Translations under genes and position numbers: made by a program
The notes under the pieces: model-generated
Databases searched by the model: none
What the model was told of the DNA's origin: nothing
What the model saw: the letters and a program-made list of their open reading frames with translations, nothing else
Shown here: in pieces, positions 1 through 8,762 of the stretch
Layout: every line of letters begins with the position of its first letter
Position numbering within the stretch: position 1 is the stretch's first letter
DNA from: JBMOGA01 sp049318625
Lineage (GTDB): Bacteria > Pseudomonadota > Alphaproteobacteria > Rhizobiales > Hyphomicrobiaceae
Assembly: GCA_049318625.1 (NCBI GenBank)
Contig: JBMOGA010000030.1
Location: 1-46,177, forward strand
Length of the DNA: 46,177 nt
Reading direction: 5' to 3'

Positions 1-137
1 CCTCAACCGAGGATACGGGGCTACCGAAGACCCAAGTTCAACAACCTGCTAGGTCGCCGACGACGGTCCCGTGACCGGGCGCGCGGGAGCGGCTAGAGTG
101 GCCGCCGATTCAATGATCAATGGCTCGGAGCCCTTCG

Positions 138-767
138 ATGATCGACTTTTACACGTGGTCCACGCCCAACGGCCGGAAGGTCTCCATCATGCTCGAGGAA
201 GTCGGGCTACCCTATACGGTGCACGCCATCGACATCAATAAAAACGAGCAGTTTCAACCGCATTTTCTGAAGGTGAGCCCGAACAACCGGATTCCGGCGA
301 TCGTCGATACGGACACCGGGCAAACGCTGTTCGAGTCGGGCGCCATCCTCATGTATCTCGCCGACAAGACGGGGCGCTTCTGGCCGAAGTCCGGCGAGGC
401 ACACTGGCGGACGGTCGAGTGGCTGATGTGGCAGATGGGCGGCTTCGGCCCGATGCTCGGTCAGGTGCATCACTTCGTGAAGTACAATGCGGGCAAGGCG
501 CCCTATGCCGAGGAGCGGTTCGCCAAGGAAGGGTACCGGCTGTACGGCGTGCTGGACCGCCGGCTCGCCATCTCCGAGTACGTGGCCGGGGACTATACGA
601 TCGCCGACATGGCGATCTGGCCGTGGGCGTCGCGGTTCGAGTGGCAGGGCGTCAACCTCGCCGAGTATCCCAATGTTCTGCGCTGGTATCGCGCGATCGC
701 CGCGCGTCCGGCGGTGCAAAAAGGCTATCACGTGCCGGTGCCACAGCCCGCCATTCCCATGCCGTGA
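138..767 (+). CDS. Glutathione S-transferase, YfcG/Nu-like class
   Basis: Cytosolic GST of 209 aa, the usual length for the family. The N-terminal thioredoxin-like half carries TWSTPNGRKVSIMLEE (residues 7-22), SPNNRIPAIVD and the ESGAILMYL glutathione-binding segment. The C-terminal half is helical. TxNG in place of a catalytic Tyr/Ser is the pattern of YfcG/YghU-type enzymes, which act as disulfide-bond reductases using glutathione. Substrate here is unknown. I chose the second ATG at 138 because family members begin MIDxYTWSTPNG. The frame is open from an ATG at 120, which would add six residues. The gene lies 48 bp upstream of a DapA-family gene on the same strand and may be co-transcribed with it. 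Confidence 0.85.
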   Translation: MIDFYTWSTPNGRKVSIMLEEVGLPYTVHAIDINKNEQFQPHFLKVSPNNRIPAIVDTDTGQTLFESGAILMYLADKTGRFWPKSGEAHWRTVEWLMWQMGGFGPMLGQVHHFVKYNAGKAPYAEERFAKEGYRLYGVLDRRLAISEYVAGDYTIADMAIWPWASRFEWQGVNLAEYPNVLRWYRAIAARPAVQKGYHVPVPQPAIPMP

Positions 768-815
768 CCGGCTGTCACGGCCCATAATCAAATCAAAACC
801 CGGAAGGACAAACCC

Positions 816-1748
816 ATGAAGGCCAATCCCAATTTCTCGGGCGTTATCGCGCCCGCGCTGACCCCGTTCGGTGAGGACGGCGTGCCCGATCCGGACCGCT
901 TCGTCGACCACTGCGAGTGGCTGCTCGAGGACGGCTGCACGGGTCTCGCCCCGTTCGGCACGACCAGCGAGGCGAATTCGCTCGGGCTCGACGAGCGGAT
1001 GGAGCTGCTCGAGGAGTTGATCGACGCGGGCATCGATCCGGCCAAGCTGATGCCGGGCACCGGCACCTGCTCGACCGCCGATACGGCGATCCTGACCCAG
1101 CATGCCGTCGATCTCGGCTGCGGCGGCGTGCTGATGCTGCCGCCATTTTACTACAAGAACCCGAGCGAGGAGGGGCTGTTCCGCTACTTCGCCGACGTTA
1201 TCGACGAGGTCGGTGACGACCGCCTGCGGGTCTATCTCTACCACATCCCGCCGGTGGCCCAGGTCGGGTTCCCGCTGTCGCTGATCGGGCGTTTGCGGTC
1301 CGAGTTCCCGGAGGTCGTGGTCGGTCTCAAGGACAGTTCGGGCGATTGGAACAACATGCAGGCCATTCTCGAGGCCTATCCGGGCTTCGAGCTGTTCCCG
1401 GGCTCCGAGCTGTACCTGTTGCAGGGGCTGAGAGCCGGGGCGGTGGGTACGATCTCGGCGACCGCCAACATCGCCTCGCGCGCCATGCGGGAGGTGTTCG
1501 ACAACTGGCAGTCGCCCGGCGCCGATGCGTTGCAGGACAAGGTCTCGGCCCTGCGCAAGACCGTCCAGGGCTACCCGGTGATTCCGCTCCTCAAGGCCCT
1601 GATCTCGCATTACCGCGAGGACGAGGCTTGGGCGGAACTGCGTCCACCGTTCGTCGCCATGCCGAAGGCCGATGCCGACAAGGCGATCAAGGTGCTGGCC
1701 GAGGAGCATGGCTTCACGCTGGCCTTCGAGGACGACGAGCAGGATTGA
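816..1748 (+). CDS. Dihydrodipicolinate synthase family (DapA-superfamily) aldolase/lyase
   Basis: Class I aldolase of 310 aa with the DHDPS/N-acetylneuraminate lyase fold. The Schiff-base lysine is K172 in GLKDSSGD, the catalytic tyrosine is Y142 in YLYHIPP, and GTTSEANSL (about residues 48-56) matches the pyruvate-carboxylate loop G-T-T-x-E. It has YHIPP rather than the YNVP common in true DapA, so I do not call it dapA. It could instead be a 2-keto-3-deoxy sugar acid or hydroxy-oxoglutarate aldolase. It is not adjacent to dapD/dapE. A Shine-Dalgarno-like AAGGAC precedes the ATG. Likely in a transcript with the upstream GST. Confidence 0.8.
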   Translation: MKANPNFSGVIAPALTPFGEDGVPDPDRFVDHCEWLLEDGCTGLAPFGTTSEANSLGLDERMELLEELIDAGIDPAKLMPGTGTCSTADTAILTQHAVDLGCGGVLMLPPFYYKNPSEEGLFRYFADVIDEVGDDRLRVYLYHIPPVAQVGFPLSLIGRLRSEFPEVVVGLKDSSGDWNNMQAILEAYPGFELFPGSELYLLQGLRAGAVGTISATANIASRAMREVFDNWQSPGADALQDKVSALRKTVQGYPVIPLLKALISHYREDEAWAELRPPFVAMPKADADKAIKVLAEEHGFTLAFEDDEQD

Positions 1749-1757
1749 GCGGTAAGC

Positions 1758-1788
1758 CGGAGGGCGCCAAGACGATCGGTGCCCTCCG
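1758..1788 (+). terminator. Stem-loop after the DapA-family gene, possible terminator
   Basis: Inverted repeat CGGAGGGC (1758-1765) / GCCCTCCG (1781-1788), extended by three pairs (one a G-T wobble) to an 11-bp stem with a 9-nt loop. It begins 10 bp after the stop codon. It is followed by an A-rich, not T-rich, stretch on the + strand, so it is not a canonical intrinsic terminator. Confidence 0.4.
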
Positions 1789-2017
1789 CGCCGGCAAAAA
1801 GCAAAATCGTTCTCCATATCCGCCAGCGTGGAGGTGAATGATCGCCGATCGTGCGGTGCGGCGGGCGGCTCGTGCTCAGAGCGCGCGGTTATGAGGAATC
1901 AGGTTCGCCGCGGCCTCGCGTCGGCGCGTTGCTGTGCTCTTGTGCGCCACGAAGATCCCGGTCAGATGGAAAAATATTCCTCGAAACGGGCCATCTTGGT
2001 CGCTGGAGAGCGCTGAC

Positions 2018-3094
2018 ATGCTGAGGGACTTCATGGTCGATCATGCCGGCCCCGTTCTGGTGGCCGGTGGCTTGCTGATTGGTCTGGTCTTCGGTGCGCT
2101 GGCCTACCGGACCAATTTCTGCACGATGGGTGCTCTCGCCGATGCTCGCACGTTCGGGGATCGGCGCCGGTTGCACGCCTGGCTGCTGGCGATCGCGGTC
2201 GCCATGGGCGGTACGCAGGTGCTGACCGGACTGGGGCTGCTCGCCATCGACAAGTCGATGTACGTGGGGCCAACGGTCAACTGGGCCGGAGCGGTGCTCG
2301 GCGGGTTGATGTTCGGCTACGGCATGGTCTTCGCGGGCGGTTGCGCGACGCGGAACGCAACGCGCTTCGGCGGGGGGGATCTTCGCGGGCTCATGTCACT
2401 CGTGCTGATCGGTGTGTTCGGCTACATGGCGATCGGCGGCGTTTTCGCCCCGGCTCGCGCCGCGATCGAAAGCGCGACGGCCGTGCGGCTGCCCTCAGCG
2501 ATGCAGACCCTGCCGTCACTGCTGGGTTTGCCGGCCAGCGGATCCGGCGCCGTGCTCGGGGTGCTCGTGGCGCTTGTGCTGGCGGTGGTGGCGTTCAGTC
2601 ACAAGCCGTTCCGTACCTCGCCCCTGCACCTTGTCTCGGGGCTCGGGGTCGGTCTGGCGGTGGTGGCCGGTTGGGCGCTCACCGGCCTCGCGTTCGACGA
2701 ACTGTCCGACAAGCCCGTTGCGCCGGTTTCGCTGACGTTCGTTCGACCGGCCGGCGATACCCTCGAATGGCTCGGTCGTTTCACGGCGCTCGGCCTGCCG
2801 GGCTTCGGCGTCGCCTCGCTGGCCGGTACGGTGATGGGCGCCTTCCTGGCTGCACTGGCGAGTGGGCGCTTTCGGGTCGTCGGCTTTTCCGGAACGGACG
2901 ATACGGTGCGCCATCTCGTTGGGGCGGCGCTGATGGGGGTGGGTGGGGTCCTCGCGACCGGATGCACCATCGGCCAGGGCATCACCGGAGTCTCCACGCT
3001 GGCGGTCACCTCACTTCTGGCTCTGGCCGCGATCGTGGCCGGTGGCTGGCTGGGACTCGCCGCGATGGAGCGCGGGCTGGAGGCGGCCGCCTGA
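2018..3094 (+). CDS. YeeE/YedE family membrane transporter (sulfur compound uptake type)
   Basis: Inner-membrane protein of 358 aa, largely hydrophobic with about eight or more membrane segments. It carries the conserved cysteine motifs of the YeeE/YedE (TsuA-like) family: NFCTMGA (C35), GGCATRN (C109) and TGCTIGQG (C316). In studied members such cysteines relay thiosulfate through the membrane. Thiosulfate as substrate here is an inference from family. I chose ATG 2018 because it follows a GGAGAG ribosome site and starts just before the first membrane segment; the open frame extends upstream to 1934 without protein-like sequence. The 3' end overlaps the convergent cytochrome/DUF4384 gene by 84 bp. 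Confidence 0.8.
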   Translation: MLRDFMVDHAGPVLVAGGLLIGLVFGALAYRTNFCTMGALADARTFGDRRRLHAWLLAIAVAMGGTQVLTGLGLLAIDKSMYVGPTVNWAGAVLGGLMFGYGMVFAGGCATRNATRFGGGDLRGLMSLVLIGVFGYMAIGGVFAPARAAIESATAVRLPSAMQTLPSLLGLPASGSGAVLGVLVALVLAVVAFSHKPFRTSPLHLVSGLGVGLAVVAGWALTGLAFDELSDKPVAPVSLTFVRPAGDTLEWLGRFTALGLPGFGVASLAGTVMGAFLAALASGRFRVVGFSGTDDTVRHLVGAALMGVGGVLATGCTIGQGITGVSTLAVTSLLALAAIVAGGWLGLAAMERGLEAAA

Positions 3095-4003
3095 AGGCTC
3101 GGCCGCCGGGACGATCGCAATGCGCACCGCTGCATAGGCGTGGGGCGCAAACAGCGAGACCGGCTTGGCGCCGTTCGGTCCAGCCGGGCGCGTCCGTCGC
3201 CGCGTGTTCCGTCCGGCCTCGATCTCGATGCTCTCTTCGATCAGGCCGGTGATCGCCGTCGGCCAGTCGCCGAGAATGGTGAAACGCTCGTTGCCGTAGC
3301 GGTGGGTGATGCCGGCCAGCGGCCGGTCTTCGGCCGTGCACCAGCCGATCAGCCGTTCGTGTCCGGGCTTTCCGGCACGCAGCCGATAGCGCGAAGGGTC
3401 GGCGGGGATCGTGCGCGGCGTGCCGGCGGCAAGCGCGTTGTGGCGCTCGAAGTCGTTGGGCAAGAGGACGATCGCAGAGCCGGTGGCATCGACTGAGACG
3501 AGGGTCAGATGGCAATCTTCGGCGGCCGTGACGGTCAGGGTGACGATCTCGCCGGAACGATAGTTCGGGCGATCGCTGCCGAGGGTGAGCGCGGGGCCCG
3601 GCGTCGGCACGGGGGGGCTCGGTGTTTCGGCGGCGGCTGGAAGGCGCTCGATCCAATCGCGCAGCGTCGTGATTTCCGCGGGTGATAGCCAACCGGCCGC
3701 ATGGGCGCGTGCCGCTGCCGCGCCGGCGTGACGCGTCACCGCCACTCGGTAGACGGGCGAGCCATCGGCGAATCCGGGAACCACGGCGCCGTGGAGGCTC
3801 GTCAGGTTGCCCGGTGCTCCAGGGACCGCGGCGTCGGCACGATGGCACCCGGCGCATGCGCGCGTCAGCATCTGGTCGATCGGGGTCGGGACGGCCGGTT
3901 GCGCATGCGCTCCAAGACCCCACAGGGCCGTGGCAAGGGCGAGGGCCGCGCCTATGGCGAAGAAGCGCCCGGGCCTAACGGAATGGATGATCGATATCTT
4001 CAT
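3011..4003 (-). CDS. Secreted single-heme cytochrome c-like protein with DUF4384 domain
   Basis: A 330-aa exported protein. A signal peptide covers about residues 1-34 (basic MKISIIHSVRPGR, then a hydrophobic core ending GAHAQ). A heme c motif CAGCH lies at 50-54, followed by a short cytochrome-like helix ending LSPAEITTLRDWIERL. A Pro-rich linker leads to a beta-rich segment (about 145-240) with GEIVTLTVTAAEDCHLTLV and AIVLLPND, which is typical of DUF4384. The C-terminus is polar and disordered-looking. No obvious distal Met ligand is present in the short heme domain. I start at the internal ATG 4003 because the signal peptide begins there; the frame extends to 4057. Role unknown, possibly a redox sensor or an envelope adhesion/stress protein. 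Confidence 0.7.
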   Translation of the reverse strand: MKISIIHSVRPGRFFAIGAALALATALWGLGAHAQPAVPTPIDQMLTRACAGCHRADAAVPGAPGNLTSLHGAVVPGFADGSPVYRVAVTRHAGAAAARAHAAGWLSPAEITTLRDWIERLPAAAETPSPPVPTPGPALTLGSDRPNYRSGEIVTLTVTAAEDCHLTLVSVDATGSAIVLLPNDFERHNALAAGTPRTIPADPSRYRLRAGKPGHERLIGWCTAEDRPLAGITHRYGNERFTILGDWPTAITGLIEESIEIEAGRNTRRRTRPAGPNGAKPVSLFAPHAYAAVRIAIVPAAEPSGGRLQPALHRGESQPATGHDRGQSQK

Positions 4004-4149
4004 GACCGCCCATCCTCGGCGAGAGATCGTGGAAGGGCTAGAGCCGCTGCGCCACACGCCCGTTGGCTATGCGTCGGCAATTTTGGTCTGGCCGGATCGC
4101 CGGCCGCGGCGTTAAGACGAACGCCAGCCGACAGACACGGGAGGACCGC

Positions 4150-5817
4150 ATGCGCCATGGTGGCCGGATACTCGTCGATCAACTCGCCATCCAAGGGGTC
4201 GACACCGTTTTCACCGTGCCGGGCGAGAGCTTTCTCGCCGCGCTCGACGGTTTGCACGATCATCCTGAGATCCGCACCATCATCTGCCGCCAGGAAGGCG
4301 GCGCGTCGATCATGGCAGAGGCTTACGGCAAGATGACCGGCCGGCCCGGAATCTGCTTCGTGACCCGTGGCCCCGGCGCCGCGAATGCGATGGCGGGGCT
4401 GCACATCGCGCAACAGGATTCCTCGCCGATGATCCTGTTCCTCGGCCTGCCGGGCGAGCGCCACGAGGACCGCGAGGCGTTCCAGGAGATCGAGACCAAG
4501 CAGTTGTTCTCCTCGTTCGTGAAGTGGGCGGCGGTGATCCGCTCAACCGAGCGCATTCCCGAGTACGTGAGCCGCGCGTTCCATGCGGCGATGTCGGGGC
4601 GGCCGGGACCGGTCGTGCTCGGGCTGCCCGAGGACATGCTGTCTGCCGTTGCCGAGGCCGTCGATAGCAAGGTGGCGGTGGTCGCGGATGCGAGCCCGAG
4701 CCCGGCCGCGATGGATCAGGTCGCGGCGGCGCTCGCGGGGGCCAAGCGGCCACTGATGATCGTCGGCGGCCCCGGCTGGAGCGGCGATGTGCGCCGCGAG
4801 ATCCAGTCGTTCGCCAAGCGGTTCGACATGCCGGTCGGCGCGGCGTTCCGCTTCCAGGACTACATCGACAACCGGCATCCGAACTATGTCGGCCACGTCG
4901 GGATCGGGATCAATGCGGAGCTCGCCGAGGCGGTTCGCACTGCGGACGTGCTGTTGGTGGTCGGCGCCCGGCTCGGCGAGATGACGACCGGCGGCTATTC
5001 GCTGATCGACATCCCCAATCCGCAGCAGAAGCTGATCCATATCCATCCGGACCCGGACGAACTCGGCACCGTCTATCGGGCGGACGTTGCGGTTGCGGCG
5101 TCGGCGAGCCGGTTCGCGGAGGCGCTTGGCGGCCTGCAGGCCCCGACCCGCGCCGCATGGGCGGCGCATCGCGAGGGGCTGCGGGAGGCCTATCTCACGA
5201 CGCTGCGCCCCTTGGAGACGCCCGGCAGCGTCAAGATGGAGCGCGTGATCGCGACGATGTCTGAGATGCTGCCCGAGGAGTCCGTGGTCACCAACGGGGC
5301 CGGCAACTACGCGACTTTCGTGCATCGCTACACGCAGTACCGCGGCTGGAAGAGCCAGCTCGCGCCGACGTCGGGCTCGATGGGCTACGGGCTGCCGGCG
5401 GCGATCGCCGCCAAGCTGGTCGATCGCAGCAAGCCGGTGGTGGCGGTGGCCGGCGACGGCTGCTTCATGATGACCTGCCAGGAGCTGGCGACGGCGGTGC
5501 AGTACGATCTGCCTATCGTCATTCTCATCGCCAACAACGGCATGTACGGCACCATCCGCATGCACCAGGAGCGCCACTATCCCGAGCGGGTCGTCGGCAC
5601 GACGCTGGTCAATCCGGATTTCGCGGCGTTCGCGCGCAGCTTCGGGGCGGCGGGCGAAAAGGTCGAGCGGACGGAGGATTTCGCGGCCGCATTCGAGCGC
5701 GCGCTGGGCGCCGGCCGACCCGCTCTCATCGAGCTGAAGATCGATCCGGAGGCGCTGACGGTTCGCCAGACGATGGCGCAGATCACCGCGCAGGGAAAGA
5801 AGTCCGGCGGGCGTTGA
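4150..5817 (+). CDS. Thiamine-pyrophosphate-dependent enzyme, acetolactate synthase-like
   Basis: A 555-aa three-domain TPP enzyme (PYR, central FAD/NAD-like, PP domains). The PYR domain has the activating glutamate E49 in RQEGGASIMAEAYGKMTG. The PP domain has the TPP/Mg motif GDGCF (D436) ending at N462-N463 of LIANNGMYGTIR. Family members include acetolactate synthase, benzoylformate decarboxylase, glyoxylate carboligase and sulfoacetaldehyde acetyltransferase. No small regulatory subunit is adjacent and IlvB-specific features are not clear, so the substrate is unassigned. ATG 4150 is preceded by GGGAGGACC; the frame extends to 4063. The gene is convergent with dapE, 21 bp apart. Confidence 0.82.
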   Translation: MRHGGRILVDQLAIQGVDTVFTVPGESFLAALDGLHDHPEIRTIICRQEGGASIMAEAYGKMTGRPGICFVTRGPGAANAMAGLHIAQQDSSPMILFLGLPGERHEDREAFQEIETKQLFSSFVKWAAVIRSTERIPEYVSRAFHAAMSGRPGPVVLGLPEDMLSAVAEAVDSKVAVVADASPSPAAMDQVAAALAGAKRPLMIVGGPGWSGDVRREIQSFAKRFDMPVGAAFRFQDYIDNRHPNYVGHVGIGINAELAEAVRTADVLLVVGARLGEMTTGGYSLIDIPNPQQKLIHIHPDPDELGTVYRADVAVAASASRFAEALGGLQAPTRAAWAAHREGLREAYLTTLRPLETPGSVKMERVIATMSEMLPEESVVTNGAGNYATFVHRYTQYRGWKSQLAPTSGSMGYGLPAAIAAKLVDRSKPVVAVAGDGCFMMTCQELATAVQYDLPIVILIANNGMYGTIRMHQERHYPERVVGTTLVNPDFAAFARSFGAAGEKVERTEDFAAAFERALGAGRPALIELKIDPEALTVRQTMAQITAQGKKSGGR

Positions 5818-5838
5818 GCGCCGCCGGCCGCTCGGCCG

Positions 5839-7008
5839 TCAGGCCGTCGCGGCGAAATAGCCCTCGATGAAGCGCTCGTAGATGCGGGTCAGCATGAGCA
5901 GGTCCGCGACGGCCACGCGCTCGTTGACCTGGTGGATGGTCTCGTTCACGAGGCCGAACTCGATCACCGGGCAGAACGCTTGGATGAAGCGGGCGTCGGA
6001 GGTGCCGCCGCCGGTGGTCAGGGCCGGCGTGCGGCCGGTCACGGTGCGGACGGCGTCCACCATGGTGTCGACCAGCGGACCGGGCTCGGTGCGGAACACG
6101 TCGCCGGTTCCGCTGAAGCTCAAGCCGAAACGTGCCCCGACCTCGGCGGCGGCGTCGGTACAGTGCTGGTGCACCCAGGCCTCGACCTTCGGCCGGTTCC
6201 AGAGGTCGTTGTAGCGGACATTGAAGCGTGCGCGCGCCTCGGCGGGTATCACGTTGGTCGCCGTATTGGGGACCGAGATCACCGTGACCTGCAGGCTCGA
6301 GCGTTCGAAGTGCTCCGTGCCGTGATCGAGAGGAATGGAAGACAACCGATCGATGACGCGCGCGAGTTTGGGTACGGGATTGTCGGCGAGGTGTGGGTAG
6401 GCGGCATGCCCCTGTTTGCCGTGGACGATCAGTTCGGCATTGAGCGACCCGCGCCGGCCGATCTTGATCTCGTCGCCGAGCGCCTTGGGGTTCGACGGCT
6501 CGCCGACCACGCAGGCGTCGAGCCGCTCGCCGCGCGCGACCAGCCATGGCAGCACCTTCATGGTGCCGTTGATCGATGGGCCCTCCTCGTCGCCGGTGAT
6601 GAGGAACGAGATGGCGCCACGTCGGCCGCCGCGGCGCTCGACGCGGATGGCGGCGGCGACGAAGCAGGCGATGGCGCCCTTCATGTCGACGGCGCCGCGG
6701 CCGTACAGCAGGCCATCGGCGGCGACCGCGCCGAACGGCGGATGGGTCCACGCCTTGTCGTCACCGGGCGGGACCACGTCGGTGTGACCGGCAAAGCAGA
6801 GGTTCGGCCCGTCCGAACCGATCCGCGCATAGAGGTTGTCGACGTCGGGCGTTCCGGGCTCGGAGAACGGTGCGCGGTGGCAGGTGTAGCCGTTGGCGGC
6901 AAGCACGTCGGCGAGCAGGGTCAGCGCGCCCGCTTCGTTCGGTGTCACGGAGGGGCAGCGGATCAGCGCGGCGGCCAAGGCCGTGGGGTCGGTGGCGTCG
7001 AGGGTCAT
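5839..7008 (-). CDS. dapE: Succinyl-diaminopimelate desuccinylase
   Basis: M20 dinuclear zinc peptidase of 389 aa that hydrolyses N-succinyl-LL-2,6-diaminopimelate to LL-DAP and succinate in the succinylase branch of lysine and peptidoglycan-DAP synthesis. Visible metal and catalytic motifs are GHTDVVPPGD (H75), GRGAVDMKG (D108) and TGDEEGPSINGT (E141/E142). The later ETIHQVNE segment holds the C-terminal zinc histidine. Length fits the family. The ATG at 7008 overlaps the TGA of the upstream gene as ATGA, suggesting translational coupling. The order is dapD, small membrane protein gene, dapE. Confidence 0.95.
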   Translation of the reverse strand: MTLDATDPTALAAALIRCPSVTPNEAGALTLLADVLAANGYTCHRAPFSEPGTPDVDNLYARIGSDGPNLCFAGHTDVVPPGDDKAWTHPPFGAVAADGLLYGRGAVDMKGAIACFVAAAIRVERRGGRRGAISFLITGDEEGPSINGTMKVLPWLVARGERLDACVVGEPSNPKALGDEIKIGRRGSLNAELIVHGKQGHAAYPHLADNPVPKLARVIDRLSSIPLDHGTEHFERSSLQVTVISVPNTATNVIPAEARARFNVRYNDLWNRPKVEAWVHQHCTDAAAEVGARFGLSFSGTGDVFRTEPGPLVDTMVDAVRTVTGRTPALTTGGGTSDARFIQAFCPVIEFGLVNETIHQVNERVAVADLLMLTRIYERFIEGYFAATA

Positions 7009-7760
7009 CGGGGTGTTCCGGCGGGGGGCGGCGCGGCGGGTATCGGGTGAGCGGCCGGATCCTGCTGCGGGGCAAGGCGCTCGACGATGGTGATCTTCTG
7101 CCAGATCTTCTGGGACAGGTTGGTGGTCAGCCGCTCGAGATCGTTGACGGCCTCGATCACGGCCGGATCGGTCGAGCTCTGGGCGTAGAGCGCCGCGACT
7201 TTGGCGGTCAGCGACAGCATCTCGGAGCAGTAGTCGAGGTAGCGGGTCAGCTCGAAGCCGGACATGCTGCGCTTCGGCGAGGCCGCCGTATTGCTCGCCC
7301 CCGTCATCAACGGGCTCGGATCCTTGGTCAGCTGATGCATGTCCACGACGTGGACGATCGAGCGCAGCACATGCAGGTCCTGGAGCGCCGCGCTGCGCTT
7401 GATGCGCGCCTCCATGGTGGTGAGGAAGAGGATCGCGGCGCCGGCCAACAGGGTGATGTTGAAGAAAGCGTCGATGCCCTGGAGCTGGCCGTAGATGTCG
7501 GCCTCGGCCCGGCTGTTGAGAAGGCTGGAGGCGATCCAGGCGGCGACCGTCAAGCCGGCGATCACGACAGACGACACCAGTAGGCGCAGGCGCCAGTTGG
7601 GTCGAGCGAGGCGCTGCGCGCGCCCTTTGCTTTCGCGTGCAACGGCGGCGAGTTCGGCGCAGACCCTTGCCAAACCGGCGCCGGGAAAGCGCGCCGCGAT
7701 GCGCCGTTCCAGTTGCTCGAGGGTGGAGACGATCTTCTCTGAATCGAGCGTGCGATACAT
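7005..7760 (-). CDS. Two-TM membrane protein between dapD and dapE
   Basis: A 251-aa protein that I do not recognise. The N-terminal 60 residues are helical and charged (TLEQLERRIAARF). Two membrane helices follow at about 62-84 (LLVSSVVIAGLTVAAWIASS) and 98-119 (FFNITLLAGAAILFLTTM). The cytosolic C-terminal half has regular helices (YLDYCSEMLSLTAKVAAL, then a predicted amphipathic segment with NDLERLTTNLSQKIWQKI) and ends in an Ala/Pro tail. The gene ends as ATGA with the dapE start and follows dapD by 51 bp, so the three are probably one transcript. ATG 7760 was preferred over 7772 without strong support. A role in DAP supply or envelope is only inferred from position. Confidence 0.75.
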   Translation of the reverse strand: MYRTLDSEKIVSTLEQLERRIAARFPGAGLARVCAELAAVARESKGRAQRLARPNWRLRLLVSSVVIAGLTVAAWIASSLLNSRAEADIYGQLQGIDAFFNITLLAGAAILFLTTMEARIKRSAALQDLHVLRSIVHVVDMHQLTKDPSPLMTGASNTAASPKRSMSGFELTRYLDYCSEMLSLTAKVAALYAQSSTDPAVIEAVNDLERLTTNLSQKIWQKITIVERLAPQQDPAAHPIPAAPPPAGTPR

Positions 7761-7811
7761 CAAGGGCTCCACCTGATCGGCCGTCCGTCCGGCGAGAACG
7801 GGCTCGCCGTC

Positions 7812-8654
7812 TCAATCGCGAAGCAACTCGTTGATCCCCGTCTTGGCGCGGGTCTGTGCATCGACGGTCTTGACGATCACGGCACAGTAGAGCGAGGGAC
7901 CGGGGGAGCCGTCGGGCATCGGCTTGCCCGGCAGGTTGCCGGGCACCACGACCGAGTACGGCGGCACCTTGCCGACGTGGATCGCGCCGGTCTGGCGGTC
8001 GACGATCTTGGTCGACGCGGAAATGAACACGCCCATCGAGAGCACCGAACCTTCGCCGACGATGACACCTTCGACGACCTCGGAGCGGGCGCCGATGAAG
8101 CAATTGTCTTCGATGATGGTCGGGTTGGCCTGCATGGGCTCGAGGACGCCGCCGATGCCGACGCCGCCCGACAGGTGGACGTTCTTGCCGATCTGAGCGC
8201 ACGAGCCGACGGTCGCCCAGGTGTCGACCATGGTGCCGGAGTCGACATAGGCGCCGAGGTTGACGAACGAGGGCATCAGCACGACGCCCGGGGCGATGAA
8301 GGCCGAACGCCGGACGATGCAGTTCGGCACGGCGCGGAAGCCGGCCGCGCGGAACTTGTCGACGCCCCAGCCCTCGAATTTCGACGGCACCTTGTCCCAC
8401 CACGACGACGCGCCGGGCCCGCCGGGAATGGTCGTCATGTCGTTCAGGCGGAACGACAGCAGCACGGCCTTCTTGAGCCACTGGTGCACGATCCAGTCGC
8501 TGCCGGACTTCTCGGCGACGCGGGCCTTGCCGCTGTCGAGCAGTTCGAGCGCGGCGTCGACGGCCTCGCGCACGGTGCCGCGCGTCTCGGCGCTGACCTT
8601 GTCGCGTGTCTCCCAGGCGGCCTCGATGGCGGACTGAATCGCGGCGTGGGACAT
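7812..8654 (-). CDS. dapD: 2,3,4,5-tetrahydropyridine-2,6-dicarboxylate N-succinyltransferase
   Basis: A 280-aa trimeric left-handed beta-helix acyltransferase that adds succinyl from succinyl-CoA to tetrahydrodipicolinate. The helical N-terminal domain (AIQSAIEAAWETRDKVS) is followed by hexapeptide repeats: FIAPGVVLMPSFVNLGAYVD, TMVDTWATVGSCAQIGKNVH, IIEDNCFIGARSEVVEGVIV. The C-terminus carries the KPMPDGSPGPSLYCAVIVK segment typical of DapD. ATG 8654 fits family starts (SHAAIQSAIEAAWE) and is preceded by an AAGGGGTG ribosome site. An upstream in-frame extension to 8741 lacks protein-like sequence. Confidence 0.95.
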   Translation of the reverse strand: MSHAAIQSAIEAAWETRDKVSAETRGTVREAVDAALELLDSGKARVAEKSGSDWIVHQWLKKAVLLSFRLNDMTTIPGGPGASSWWDKVPSKFEGWGVDKFRAAGFRAVPNCIVRRSAFIAPGVVLMPSFVNLGAYVDSGTMVDTWATVGSCAQIGKNVHLSGGVGIGGVLEPMQANPTIIEDNCFIGARSEVVEGVIVGEGSVLSMGVFISASTKIVDRQTGAIHVGKVPPYSVVVPGNLPGKPMPDGSPGPSLYCAVIVKTVDAQTRAKTGINELLRD

Positions 8655-8762
8655 GGGGGCACCCCTTCGTTGGTCGGTTGCGGCCTTGTGGGAAGGCGCG
8701 GCGATCTTGTCAACGGCCGAGCGGTCGATCGCCGGCGGCATCGTCGGTGGCAGGTGGGGGTG

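Noticed and set aside
816..1748. True DapA (dihydrodipicolinate synthase) completing the lysine pathway
   Set aside because: The YHIPP motif and distance from dapD/dapE argue against it; the superfamily includes many aldolases with the same lysine and tyrosine.
207..1817. 536-codon open frame on the minus strand
   Set aside because: It is antisense to the GST and DapA-family genes, is Arg/His/Gly-rich and shows no family motif. High-GC coding DNA commonly yields such mirror frames.
4150..5817. IlvB/IlvI catalytic subunit of branched-chain synthesis
   Set aside because: No small subunit or ilvC is adjacent, and the sequence fits the wider acetolactate-synthase-like group equally well.
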